Under the pieces are notes generated by a model. The model saw only the letters and a list, made by a program, of their open reading frames with translations. It was not told where the DNA came from and made no database searches. Position numbers and translations under genes: made by a program. This document shows positions 18,009-30,000 of a DNA stretch of 64,000 bases, in pieces. Origin of the DNA: Oscheius tipulae (Eukaryota > Nematoda > Chromadorea > Rhabditida > Rhabditidae); the NCBI GenBank assembly GCA_037178975.1, contig JASJZH010000003.1:4402001-4466000 (forward strand). The letters run 5' to 3'. Within the stretch, counting starts at the first letter, position 1. Each line of letters starts with the position of its first letter.

Positions 18009-21000
18009 TTAGCGTTCGTCAGGCAGCACAGCTATTCTGGTCACATTGTGATCGTAGTTGATTCCACCAGACACTGACTGCATTTCCGTGCTATCCGTGC
18101 TGCCGTACTCTCCGAAATCCATGCCTCGATTATCATGACCCCTGAGATGAGACATTTCGTGTTTTTGTCGATGTTCCTCGGTCGAAGGCGGCGGTGATGT
18201 CTTCTTCTTGAGTGACGCTCTCGTCGGATGCACGGCACTGAAGGGACAAAGACAACAGTGAGAAAAGAGTTGTGTGGTGGCCGAAACGGACTCGGGACGA
18301 CACAAAAAAGAGCAAAAAGCTGGACTCGTCGTTACAGGCATGAAGACACTAGTAACACAAAGAGAAGAGAAATTGTCTTTGTTTTTGAAGGTTATTCGAG
18401 AAAAGAAGACAATTTCTTTTCGTACTCGGAAGGGGACTCTCACACGCAAAACAAACCTGGCTAACCGTTCGAATCCGAAGGCGGAGACAGTCCTCTTCAG
18501 GTTCATGACAACGAGCTCTCGAGGCGTCGGGTAGGTGATTGTGAAGATGCTGAATTGCCAGAATTTGTTTATTTTTTTGGGTTTAAAAAATATTTTTCCG
18601 TGAAAATAGAAAGAGTTTTCAAGTAGAGTGGGCGCCTGGAGACGAATAGCTACGACACACTTTCTCTTAGGCTGTGACAACACTAATACTACATGCTCTC
18701 TCACGTTGTTCTCTTTACAGCCAGACTTCCAGGGCGGAATATCTTCTTCTTTTGAAGAAAAATAACCCCACATCACCTCTGAAAGTAGTGTTCTGGCTGC
18801 GTCACACGGGAATCGAGGACTAACCATGCACGGATCGACAAGAGAGATGCGCAGAATAAAGAGATTTAGGTTGCGTTGTATAAAAACTTTTTAAGATATC
18901 GCATGCGGATACGGTGTAAATTGGCGGGATGGGGCCAGATACAACTGGAAAGAAAGAGCAGATTTATCCTATTCTCTATTCTAACACCTAGACTCACCTC
19001 TTCAAAAGAAGATCCCAAAGAAGCGTTGTCAGGGGAATGTAGATGAAGGCGAGCCAGAAGGTGGGAGAGGACATCATAATCCAAGCCATTCCAGACATGT
19101 CTGCTCCGATATTTCGAAAGAGCGGGAAGACTGCCGAATAGGCGATGAGGAAGAGGAACCAGAGAACGATGGAGCCGAGACAGGCCACGACAACAGGCCA
19201 TGTCCACGAATCACATTCGAGCATCGCCTTCAGACAGACCGTGGCCACAACAAATGTGTAGGCACTGTTTCCAAGCATCAACCAGCCGCCGTCGTTTCCA
19301 TTCGACCAGACAATCTGCTCTTCGAGGTAGAAGTAGGTAAGAAAGAAGAGAGATAGCGAATGGACGACAGCCAGTCCGATCCACATCGTGAAGTTGGCAA
19401 TCGTGAAGGAGCGTTTTTGGAAGCTGTTGTAGAGGGCCGGGTACTTCATCATCTGATCGGCTGGCACTGGTCGATCGAAAAGGCCTGAACTCATCATGTG
19501 TGGATTATTACATGTTATGAAATACCAAGAACAACGGGAGGCCAGGCGGTGAAGATGACATTGAACATTCCAATGGTCCATCGCTCGAAGATGGTCTGTC
19601 CTGACCAGGCTGAGAAGATGGCGAACCAGAGCTCGATAATGTAGAGACAGATGTTCTTGTAGAAGCTGTAGAGGATGACCTTGACCGACCGATCGTAGTT
19701 CCATGCTCCATGAACCAGAAGAAGACGTCGGAGGAAATGGAATCGTGGAATGGCATAGTCAGAGGCCGAGGCAGCTTGAAGTCCTTCCTCTCCAGATATT
19801 CCAATGCCCACATTCGCTGCCTGGATCATAGCCACATCGTTGGCTCCGTCTCCGACCGCAAGAACCACATGATCTCCCAGTGTTCGAACCATTTCGACCA
19901 CTTCGGCCTTCTGCATTGGACTCATTCGACAGCAAACAACAGCTCGACAACGGAGGGCCAGCTCACCAAAGTGCTTTCGGGCTTCTCCGACCAGTGCGTG
20001 CAGTAGAGACTTGCCGTCAATCACCATCGCGAATTCCCTAAACTTTGTATCATATTCGTTTGACAAAGCTGGCTACTTTTCTTCGTCTTCGAGTTGTCTC
20101 GCTCTCTCAGCAAATTGTTCCAACTTGTTATACGTCTCCTCATAGGTGTACTTGTCCACAATGAGCAGCTCGGTAGACGGATGACAGAGTGCACAAGAGT
20201 GAGCTGAAGGACTGATAATCGAAAGAAAAAAGTCCAAAACATACCAATATTGATGGCAGTTTCTCTCTTGTCTCCTGTCAACATCCAAACACGCATGTCA
20301 GCTGCCATCAGAGCTTGTATAGTCTCGGGCACGTACTCCTGCAATTTGTCCTCAATAGCCGTGGCTCCAACAAGAACTAGGTCTCGTTCGAGTCGTTCAG
20401 CAGTCTCGGCTAGTGCTTTCTGTCGTCCTTCAATCATCAGACTGGCTTCTTTGTACTTCGGAGACCAGGCAGAATACTCTTCTTCGTCAATATTTCTCAT
20501 GGCGAAACAGAGAGTACGGTAGCCATAGCTGGCATAGTCTTCCAGATGTCCTTTAAGAATCTCCAGTGACTCCTCCGAGTCTTTTTGTAGTCGCTCGAAC
20601 AAGACCGTATCCTAAAAACTCGGATTGAATACGTTTTCAAAAGACAACTTACAGCGCCCTTTGTGTAGAGTTTGATGGTTCCTGAGGCGTCCTTGATGAT
20701 GACACTCATTCGTTTCCTATCACTGGTGAAGTCGATCACATCCAGAATGTCTATCGACTCGTCTTTTCCGTCCTAAGGGTTTCTTTAAGACTGCCATTGA
20801 ATAAGACCCACCACATCGATGACGACCTTTTGCGGCTGTCGAGTATGAAAAACGAATCCCTGACTGGCTGCTCCCTTGACCAATGCTCCTTCGTCCGGCG
20901 AAGATCCTTGATACAACAGCTCGCCGTCTTTGTTCTCAGGAACCACTGTATGACAGACAGCCATCATCATAAGCATCTCCCGGATGGCCTCGGAGGATTC

Positions 21001-22791
21001 GCTCTTCTTGTCTTTTCTATACGTGTCCATGAGAGAGTTGTCCGTGAACTCGTCGTGTTCGTTATCTCCGTAGTTTTTTCCAGCGATCGAGACCCTTTTG
21101 AACTTCATTACATTACGAGTCAGGGTGCCCGTCTTGTCACTCATCACAAATTTCACTTGACCGAGTTCCTCGTTCAGATTGGAAGTTCGAGCAATGGCAC
21201 ACGAGTCGCTGTTCTCGTCGTACATCTCCATGTCTTGATTGATAAAACTCGCCTGAAATCTTGTGAGAAGGAACTCTGAGAGACGAACCTGGAAGAAACG
21301 GACGATTTCCAAAGTGACTTGCAAACTGATAGGAATGAGATTGTTGTACAGAATGAAAAATGTCAAGACACCCCAGAAGAAAGACGATCGACCGTCAGTG
21401 GCCAAGAAACCCAGATACCATGCCTGTGGGATGTTCGCGTTCCTCCAAATCTCAGCTCCAGCAGCACTGATCACAGCCAAAGCTACCAAGACAAAGAAGA
21501 GGACGATGATTCGGTAGTTGGTCTTGACATCGACAGTCCCGCTCTTCAAAGGGGCAGTCTTCGAATTCATTAGCAGTTTAGCGTCGTGACCGGTGTAAAT
21601 AACAGCTCCAATAGTCCACGGAGTGTTCTTCAGACGGGCTCCACGCAGTAGAAGTTGGTCAATGCCGAAATGACGCTGTTCTCCCTTGTAGGACAAATTT
21701 CCACTGAACTCGTTGACATGGCGACTCGGCAGCTCGCACTCGATTTCGCCGTTGAACGTCTTGACAACATCTAGGGAAGTGAGATCAGAGGTCAACTCCA
21801 GAGCCTGAAATAGAAAGTTGATGTTTTCTCCTACATTCTTGATAAGGTATTGTCTGGGTCAGTATGGAAAAATGTTTTGTACTCATTCAGTACATGTGGT
21901 CTACTTCTGATCCAAAAAAAGTGACAAAATTGCAAATTAAGGGACATAGCGATACTAAGTCTAAGCCAAAGGGATATAGTCACTTTTTTTTGGATCAGAC
22001 TTAAACCGAAGAGTAAGGAAATGGATTCCCTATGCCAAATATACCAAGAAACCACGTTTCCTGAGACCTTCCCATCCAGTACTGGTAGTGTGCGTGTCAA
22101 CAACCACGATCAAACGAATCAGAGACAACTCTTAAAACTAACCTGTTTAATCTTGAGATTGGTCTCTCCGTCGAGATTTGAAGTTTCGATGTAGGCCATC
22201 CCTTGGGGTTCACTCGAAGAGACGAGCATCAAGTCAGCTGGGAACATCTGGTCGTTCTCTATCCGAAGAAGGTCGCCTACTTTAATCTGGACTCTTCCTT
22301 TTGAAACCAAATAAAGGAACAACTACCTCTTTCCAAGTCTTATTGGCCCATTCACCGTCGACTAACACCTGTGTTGGGAAGTTGTTCACTTTGAGATCGG
22401 ACCGTCGTCGTTTCAAGTCTTCAAAGATTTCCTTGAGAGCCGAGATTGTGAGAATAATAAGGAAGGGTACTGCCGTCGTGTATCGACCTGTCGGACTGAC
22501 ATCAGGAATTTGCTGAAACTTTCTTTTGAAAGGAAAAACGGAAAAAACGGTACCTGTAGCAGGGCTATGACCAAGAAGAAGATGTTGTTGTAGCGTCGAA
22601 ACTGTTCGTAGAGAAATCGTGGCAAGAAGGAGAGAGCGTTGTATTTACAGGTACTGAACTTCTCGTTAAACCTTCTAGAGGAACATCTACCTGATTTCAT
22701 TTGAGCAGAACTTCGGCTGGTGATGACCATGTTCTCTTGGCGGCCCTGTCCCAATTTGAATTCTTCGTAAGGAGGCCACGGGCTGTGGCAT
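18009..22791 (-). CDS. tat-1: P4-type phospholipid flippase, ATP8A/TAT-1 group
   Basis: Aminophospholipid-translocating ATPase that keeps phosphatidylserine on the cytoplasmic leaflet. Exons in order show KFCSNEI|STCKYN then [12 protein letters not shown], the actuator LDGETN, the flippase-specific PISL motif in [13 protein letters not shown], the phosphorylation site [12 protein letters not shown], the nucleotide-binding [14 protein letters not shown], and [11 protein letters not shown]. The last membrane segments end [20 protein letters not shown] before the DKTGT site and the overall spacing fit ATP8A (TAT-1) better than ATP8B, 10 or 11. I place the start at an ATG at 22791 that precedes the conserved block; upstream in-frame ATGs exist. 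After WDLLLK one donor (18998) can join two acceptors: 18549, leading through exons 18466-18549 and 18009-18237 to a stop at 18009, or 18944, with a stop at 18866. The intron at 21.80-22.14 kb is long and carries a small inverted-repeat element. Confidence 0.93.
21906..21999. mobile_element. Small inverted-repeat element (MITE-like) in a flippase intron
   Basis: The ends are near-perfect inverted copies about 20 bp long: TCTGATCCAAAAAAAGTGAC on the left and GTCACTTTTTTTTGGATCAGA on the right, enclosing about 53 bp. It lies in the intron between the exons ending NLKIKQ and starting ALELTSD, which is several times longer than its neighbours. No coding capacity. A target-site duplication is not obvious. 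Confidence 0.7.
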
Positions 22792-24132
22792 CCTCCTGGA
22801 GGCGACAACCTGGAGAAACATTGGATTTGGGGCGACCGGAAGAGAAAAAAGAGGACAGCCGTCTCTTGACACCACAAGGAAACAAAGCCGGGACAGTTGT
22901 TTACGTCCACTAATACTCAAAAAAGGGAAATGAAAATAATGGTTCGACCACACTTACCCTTATCGATGGAGACAGAAAAGTGTGCTTTGGAGGGTAAGAA
23001 GGGACAGATAAGAAGGGAGTGGAAGGTACATTGTTTGGAAAAACTGGCCGAAAGAATACTAGCTTCAATTTCCTCTAACCAGAGATAAACAAGAGAGTAG
23101 ACTCTCGGGAATCAATAGTCAGTCATCACCCCACAGGAAATATTTGTCAAACTACCAGTCCTACCGTGGAAAAAAACAGACGGAGGGAAAGGGTGCGCGC
23201 GTGTTCACAAGAGTAAACAGCTTGAGAAGGAGAAGGAAGTGGACACTTTTTTGCGGGTTCCTCTTGCGAAAGAAGGTTTCTTTTGGGAAAAGAGATACAC
23301 AAAAAGAGAGTAAAGGTTTTCTGGTGAGTCAAAACTGGCCTTGAGTGAAACTGGTTGCCCGCCCCCTTTATGTCAACTGGACCTGAGCCAATACGCAGGG
23401 ATATTTTCCTCGGAACGGCAATCGATAAAAGGCTAGACCTTTAGTGTTTTCGCTTCAAACAGACAAACAGAACTGATGGGATACGGAGGTGTTTTTCAGT
23501 TGATAGCGAAAGAACAACACGTTGTCTACTTATTCCTAGTAGAGGTTCTTTGAAAAGCGGAAAGCCTTACTCTTTCAGATAGTATTTCCAACTGCATTTC
23601 AAAGAGAACTAACCTTCTGAAGGCGGGAGGCACTGACGATCCAAAGAAACCTAATTGGTTAGCGATCCAGAGCAATCAGAGTTATGAAAGTTTTCAGAAT
23701 ACAAATACTAATGCATAATAAAAACTGTAGAAAAACTAGTCGGCTATGCCGCCTGACCGGCGGTTTTATTGAGCTTCGAGTCGTCCATTGCTAGGAAACT
23801 CATCAAGGAGCAAAAGCAATAACTTTATACTAATGCATAATAAAAACTCATCACAAAGTTTTGAAAGAGTCTGATAGTCGAATCGTATCGCCTGACCCTT
23901 CGACTATGATGTGAACCGAATGAGTCAGACAGTAAACTTTAGCGAAGAGAGAAACTGTACGGATGCCAGGCTGGCAACAGCCGACAAAGTGCGAATCAAA
24001 GCGGAGCGAAGTGGTGAATCCGCCTATCACAATCACGTTTTTGTTATAGCGGAGTGTCCGCTACGCGTTTTGTCCTTCGATAGAGAGATAGAGTAGGAAG
24101 TTGGACCACAACCAGTTACACGCGAACCCAGT
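22792..24132. other. Spacer upstream of the flippase gene
   Basis: No recognisable gene. It holds the presumed flippase promoter. Two near-identical 21-bp direct repeats (TACTAATGCATAATAAAAACT) lie near 23708 and 23831. A short GC hairpin CCGCCTGACCGGCGG followed by TTTT lies at about 23750, and an inverted pair ATAGTCGAA...TTCGACTAT near 23874-23908. Confidence 0.45.
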
Positions 24133-24152
24133 GCTTCCGTGGCGCAATAGGC

Positions 24153-24188
<36 letters not shown>

Positions 24189-24205
24189 GAGCCCACCCGG
24201 GAGCG
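24133..24205 (+). tRNA. tRNA-Asn (anticodon GTT)
   Basis: A full cloverleaf can be drawn. The acceptor stem is GCTTCCG/CGGGAGC with a G discriminator. The D arm contains TGGCGCAATAGGCAGCGCG. The anticodon stem TTCGG/CCGAA closes the loop CTGTTAA (anticodon GTT). The T arm is GGTGGTTCGAGCCCACC. There is no intron. A run of T (ACTTTTTTG) follows within 5 nt, as expected for RNA polymerase III termination. Confidence 0.95.
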
Positions 24206-24691
24206 AAACTTTTTTGAATTTTTTCCCCAAATTTTAAACATGGAACTTATCGATTGAATGAGAGACAGCAGACATTAATCCTCATTGCCAGTCAAACGAC
24301 CTTCAAAAGTCAATAAACAGGCAACGGCACGGTGGCGAGAGATCGAAACGGGTAACTCCTTGGACGAACATTCTTTTATAAAGAGAGGGAATTGCTATTG
24401 AATGACGTTTCCAAAACAGACACGAAACATTACTTTCTTTCCTAAGGCAACTTTGAAAATTTCATTGTACCCTTTCTATAATGCAAATGAGATCACAAAT
24501 AGTTTCAATATTGGTTTGTACACAGTACACCATCTGTTTACAGCCCATTTCCCAACTGATGCGAATCCTGAAATATTTTTTGAATGGAAATCCGGTTTGT
24601 CCTACCATCTGAGCATTCCAACAACTGTTCTCTACCGACGGATCATTTGTTTTGGGCTTGATGACATAGAAGAGTTTGTTCGGAACTCGCC
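24206..24691. other. Spacer between tRNA-Asn and the unknown gene
   Basis: A plus-strand open frame of 112 codons (24402-24740) lies here but has no splice or family support and overlaps the 3' end of the minus-strand gene, so it is not called. Nothing else is recognised. Confidence 0.35.
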
Positions 24692-25550
24692 TTACAGGAC
24701 GGCTAATAGTTTTGGACTGAAATTGGGTAAGGTGGTGTGAAAACCATCATCTACATCTACCATCTGTGGACATCTGTAGGAATACCTCCCTCGAAGACTG
24801 TTCTTCCCATCTACTGTCTTCACGATTTGATTAAAAGTTTGTACCGGAGAATCAGGCTTCTTTTCTAGTGGCTTGGTTGGCAGACGACAGATTATCAGAG
24901 GAACACGTCTCTGAACTTTTCTTTTTTCTCTACCTACTTGGACCCACTTTTTCCTCTGTTTTTGAACAATGTCGTGTTTCAGACCAATAGTCATGATCGA
25001 GGTAAACCGAGTCCATTTCGTCGTATTGTTGAATGACTTTCAAACGATTCTGAGAGATATCTTCAAACGTGGGCTCAGTCGTCTAAATCATATTTGAAAT
25101 TGCTCCAAAACAAAAATACCGAATCATCGAGAGAAGATGCGTACGGGTCGCTAAAGTCTTCCCACGAGATGCCTTCTTCAACGCTTTGGTAGTAAGGACC
25201 GTCCAGAGTCGGCAGTTCGAGTTCTGGTTCAATCTCATTCGTACTCTCCTTGATTGCCGATACACTCGTAAAAGAGACTTCTTTGGAAGAGTTGTTCCTC
25301 TTTACTGGCTTTCTTTTCCTTGACCCTTTTGGTTTGTCTGACACCTCTTCTTGCATTTCCTGGACTCGACAAGATATCTTAAGTTGGCCTTCAGTTGCAG
25401 CACGATCCAAAGACCTACTCTTTTGATCGAAGTATTGACCGTGCTCTGAGATTCACTGGAACTTGGCCTCGGAAAGAAAAAGCTCATACCGCCATTTTTA
25501 GGCCAAAATAAATTCATTATTATGTCGATTTCGTTGGACATGTTTCTGTA
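24692..25550 (-). CDS. Unrecognised basic/acidic protein gene, multi-exon
   Basis: Coding character is strong in a frame running HGQYFDQKSRSLDRAA, a Lys/Arg-rich stretch (GSRKRKPVKRNNSSK), then an acidic region (ELELPTLDGPYYQSVEE, WEDFSDPYASSLDDS). A 37-nt intron (GTATTT...GATTTAG, about 25083-25119) keeps the frame into TTEPTFEDISQNRLKV and HDYWSETRHC. A downstream frame includes RRVPLIICRLPTKPLEKKP and reaches a stop at 24692. The junction between the last two frames and the 5' end are uncertain. The basic tract suggests a nuclear or nucleic-acid-binding protein, but I recognise no domain. A partial relative lies just upstream at 26.05-26.35 kb. Confidence 0.45.
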
Positions 25551-26052
25551 AGAACGTTGTTCCTGTTCAACCTGTTCACACTTAGAGTTGTGGGTACAGC
25601 AAGAGTTTCTGTTTAGTGAATAGAAAACTACTCTGGGCTAGGAAACATGATAAACTGAATGCAGATGGATAATCGGAAAGAAGAACACGAGGATTATAGC
25701 TGAGTTCTATTCAGAAAAACTGCCGCCGGGTGCATAGGATTCTCGCGTAGTCGTTGCTGTTGATAAAACAGCTGCGATAGAGAGAGAGGGAAAGAGCGGG
25801 AACTAGAGAGCAGCAGACAGCTGAAGAGATTGAGAACGGAGAGGCCATCGACTCATATCGCATCGGAAATGAGTGAAAAGACATATGCATGAGGTCGAAC
25901 GATGCGTCATTGCTGCTAAGTACAACGCTAGAAAGTTCAAGGGTCCCAGTTTAACTTGTATTCTTTTTGCAGAATATCTCGTATTCCCAGATTTATTGCC
26001 AACCAAATAAAAAGAACCCAGAATATAACCATTGTTAAGATCTCAGAAAAGA
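25551..26052. other. Spacer between the unknown gene and its partial relative
   Basis: No recognisable exon. It may contain the first exon or promoter of the gene at 24.7-25.5 kb. Confidence 0.35.
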
Positions 26053-26345
26053 TCAGTTGCTCTTCTTGCCTCCGTTTGGAGAGGCAGAGACAGTTTTGAC
26101 CACAGAGTTCCTCCGAGAGAAAACTTTCCAGCAGAGACCTTCGATTATTAATTTCAACGGCTTGTTGGAGACAGTCGCTTGGCTCCCCTCTTTGGATTGA
26201 TCATCGTTGTCTCTTGGCCCTTGGACTTTTAGCCTCTGAGTCCTGTTCATCAGATTTCTTCTGGCTCTTCTTCGAGGACTTTGACCCTTTGACAGAAGCC
26301 TCTATCCACCCTTTTTACGAGAAGATCGTCCAAGCTCTGGTAGTA
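26053..26345 (-). pseudogene. Partial paralogue of the 24.7-25.5 kb gene
   Basis: After an acceptor (CTACTTTTCAG) one frame reads GYYQSLDDLL, resembling GPYYQSVEEG of the downstream gene. It is followed by a Lys/Ser-rich tract (SKSSKKSQKKSDEQDSEAKS) in another frame, and then KPLKLIIEGLCWKVFSRRN before a stop at 26053. The last part resembles the VPLIICRLPTKP region of the downstream gene. The pieces lie in different frames and no full exon chain is visible, so this is either a decayed tandem duplicate or a short gene whose introns I cannot resolve. Confidence 0.35.
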
Positions 26346-26534
26346 ACCTCTGAAAAGTAGTCTCACATGCAACATAAAGTTTTAAAATAGAAAGGGGCAA
26401 GTCTATCTATCGCCTAGAGGCTCCACGGCAGTTATATAACCACGTATCTTTGAGTATTGCGTGCTTTTTATTTTAAGTTTTCTACTCCTTCGGTCGACCT
26501 GACCCTTCTCTCTTGCCTCAAGCTTGTTTTCTAC

Positions 26535-26715
26535 AAATCGAGCTACCTTGACAGAGCAAGCAACATTCTCTCGAAGACACTATCTCCGAAACAAACTCCA
26601 CTTTGCTTGACTTACCATCAATTAATGTGCGCACAAAGTAACAGTCTCTAATTGGCAATAAAAGCTTCCGACAGCGACCCGCCACAGAAACCATCGTGCT
26701 TTAGATAGTAGAGGT
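26535..26715. repeat. Interspersed repeat copy (family A/B, inverted, internally shortened)
   Basis: It contains GAGCTACCTTGACAGAGCAAGCAACATTCTC and TTTGCTTGACTT, matching the inverse orientation of family A. It then runs directly into GCCACAGAAACCATCGTGCTTTAGATAGTAGAG, which in the 63 kb copy lies about 250 bp further on. This copy therefore looks internally deleted relative to 63.22-63.64 kb. Confidence 0.7.
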
Positions 26716-27031
26716 TTTGAACTGGATTTTGATTCCCATTCTTTTTCCTTGGACAGACTCGAGAAGAAACTATAGACTTTATTTGTCTTGTTGTTCACCG
26801 TCATTCTTCGGTAGGGCATAATGCGCTGGTGAACATAAAACACCCGCAAACTGCTGTAGGATCCGACGTTTTAATTATCGCCCGGAGTAATAAATATTTA
26901 TTACCGGCGCGTGCCACAAACTGACTGCGGGTCAAGAAGGTGAAAGCACTGCATGGTTTAACACGGAATAAGAGCATTTATTCAGAATAGATAGTTGAAT
27001 AACCCGTACAAACCAGTCGAAAGAGCCTCAA
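26716..27031. other. Spacer 3' of the ABCA gene
   Basis: No recognisable gene. It presumably includes the ABCA 3' UTR. A minus-strand open frame of 75 codons (26622-26849) is repeat-derived in part and not called. Confidence 0.4.
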
Positions 27032-30000
27032 CTAGAAGTGTATAGTATCCGTGGTAAGATGCTTGTCATCTGTGGCCAAACTCATCCCATTCAGTTTCTT
27101 GGACTCTGTCCGACGGATTCCCACTGCTGCGTCTCGAGAAAACTCCAAAAATACCTAAAAAAAAAAAATTCTCGTAATTCTTGATAGCAAAGTTCTCACT
27201 TGTTCAAGAGTTGTTTGACTCAGTGAGTAATCGTCAAAACTCATTTTCAAGGCTAGATTCTCAATAGAGTCGAAGAGAGAAGACCAGGTGAGACCGTTTG
27301 CTCGAGGCAGTTCGAAATTGAGCTGAAGCACGTGCTCTTCTTTGAGAATGGCGTTTGGGTAGAGAGAGTAGATAGCTCTTTTCGTCTCATGGGCGTCTTC
27401 AGCGTCTTTGAGACGAATCAGAAGAGTGTATCCTGCTCCGTAACGACTCTTTATGTGTTGACAACTACCATAACATCGGAATTTCCCTACAGTTTTACTT
27501 GTTCGAATTGCTGTAAAGAGTTACCGTAGACCATGATGGCTAGTTCAGTGCAAAGGGCTTCACACTCGTCCATACTATGACTGGTCAAAACCAAGGCTGT
27601 TCCAAGTTCTCTGACTTTTGAAAGTATATTCCAAATGATTCGACGAGCTTTGGGATCGACTCCGGTTGTTGGCTCGTCGAGTAACAAAACATCTGGAAGC
27701 CCGATGAGAGCTATTCCGAGAGACAGTCGTCGCTTGTTTCCACCACTAAAAACAGTGTGAACCAGAAATTATGATACCTGTAAGTCTTGATCTGTCTTCT
27801 GGCATACATTTCGATCCCGATAGCTCTGATCACTGCTTCAACTTTGTAAGGAATGTCTTCCGGGTACATTCCTCTTATCCTTGCGAACATGTAAAGCGTT
27901 TCCTCACCGCTCATTTCCTTGATGATGGCGTCGAACTGAGGACAATATCCGATATTTGCTCCGGCTTCTCGCCAATTATATCGAACACTCCGTCCCTTGA
28001 TGAATGCATCTCCCTCCGACACACTGTTCTCTCCAGTCAACATTTGGAAAGTGGAAGTTTTGCCAGCTCCGTTGACCCCTAACAGACCAAAACAGTTGCC
28101 GATTTTCACGTGGAAGTTAACTCCTTTAACAGCGTTGAAATCACCATACCTAGAGACACATATTGCTTGGAAACAGGTAGTTTCAAACCATTTCTTCAGG
28201 TTTCTAGCCATCAGAGCAGGTTCAGTCTCGATCATCTGGTTGACTCTAGCCTTCTCAGCCAATACGTCGCTATCCTCGATTCCATCTGTCTTTTCTCCTT
28301 GGTCAAGTGACCAGGCTTCGTTCTAAGATTCGAGGCTCTTGAACATTGTTCTATTCAAACTGACCATTGCTTGAACCTTATTGTTTTTCTTTTTCTTGAA
28401 AGTACAGCATGATTTGATGCTATCGATCATCTTGGATATCCATCCAAGCTCTTGAGCTATTGTCAGAAACCAGTACACGAATCCTTGAACAGCGAAGAAG
28501 AGGACAAAGTAGAAGATTCCCAGTTTCGACCGATCTCCCATTATGTTTCGAGTGTAGGCCATTTCTACAAAATGCAAAAGTGATAAAGTCAAGTTAGTGT
28601 AATTGGGGAAAGTGATGATAACCCAAGTACTCCGGACCTTATCGGAGTTGAACTATCCTCGCCGCGTATATAAGACCCCTAGCCCGTAGCCTGCCGATTT
28701 CAACCACATGCGAGCGCCGTTTCTCTCGCTCTAGAGACGCAGACAAGTGGTGTTTGTTTTTCCAAGGACAGACTCACCATCGGCTGTTCCACAACACTGG
28801 ACAGCACTCTTCATGAATGGATTCGAACAATCAATAGCTGCACAGGCGATTCGAGCCATCTCATTGTTGTAGATGACAACGAAAGTATTAGCAATGTTGA
28901 AAGTTGGGAAGAAAAAGGCCAGAATGACACTGACAGTGTAGGCTGTCTCTAGACTGGAAGTCTGCTGGATTATAGGAATTGCTATCTCTCCAATCATTCC
29001 TAAACATCTAAGTCCTCTTAGTTCTAATTGGTAAAAACCTGTGATTATATGATACATTACGATCAGGGTGAATCCCTTCGGAGCAGAAGAAAAGCCGAAA
29101 CTGAAAAAGTAGGTACTGGGTATGGTGGTCCAGCCGTAGAGAGCCATCACGAGAATCACGGTCCAGGCTGTTCCAGGATTGTCGGTGTATTGCTGAAACA
29201 GACTTGAGAACCTATAAATAGTTTACTTTGATCTTAAAAATGTAGAAGACGCCGAGGAAGAGACCAATCCTCAGCAGGTACCAGATGACATCCCAGACAA
29301 AGGCGGTTGACCAGTACATCCAAGGTCTCAATCCAGAGAGCATCTAAAAGATGATCCTTTATGTATTCTCAAGTCCAACCTGCATATGTTTGCTCTTCTT
29401 CTGTCTTTCCCTGATCAGGAAGGAACAATTTCCTGCAACTACCATGGCCATTGACACAATCATTGCATAGGCTATGAGGAAGGCAGATCCATTGGAAAGA
29501 TTCTTGTTCTTCAAGGCATCTTGAGAACTGGGCGGGAGGGGATGGTTCACAACGGAAAGAGTAACGTTTCGGCCGAGTTCTTTCGAGAGCAGTATCGAGT
29601 CAGCCATCAGAATAGTTAGAGGCGGTGTCGTTGTTCCAAAGTTATTGAAGAAGGCTACAGAAATAGGAGAGATTTCAAAAGAAATATACCTCGGATGGTC
29701 GGAATCTTATCGAAGGGATGAGGAAGAGGAAGATGGATCAATTCGAATCCGACTGGGTAATGAAGTCCGAATGTTCGAGATCCAAACTGTATTTTACTCA
29801 TAATTGATTTAAACAATGTAAAACTAACCCTATTAACTTGATCGAGGACAAACAATGACAAATTGCTGACAGGCTGCGTTAGAATATCCGGAGAAGTTCC
29901 CATCCTTGCTTTCGTCTCATTTATCCACCTAAACTGTCACTCAAAATGACAAGGAAGAATAACCAACTCTGTTAGAGGTCTCCCATCAAAAGTATCTATC

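Noticed and set aside
18009-18827. A single 272-codon minus-strand gene
   Set aside because: Only two parts (18466-18549 and 18009-18237) look coding, and they join in phase to the flippase upstream through good splice sites. The remainder is intron that happens to stay open.
28616-28745. Possible 5S rRNA or spliced-leader RNA gene
   Set aside because: AGTACTTGGG and TCCGG resemble parts of 5S rRNA, and AACCCAAGTAC recalls nematode SL1, but the rest of 5S does not align, and no donor GT or Sm site follows the SL-like piece.
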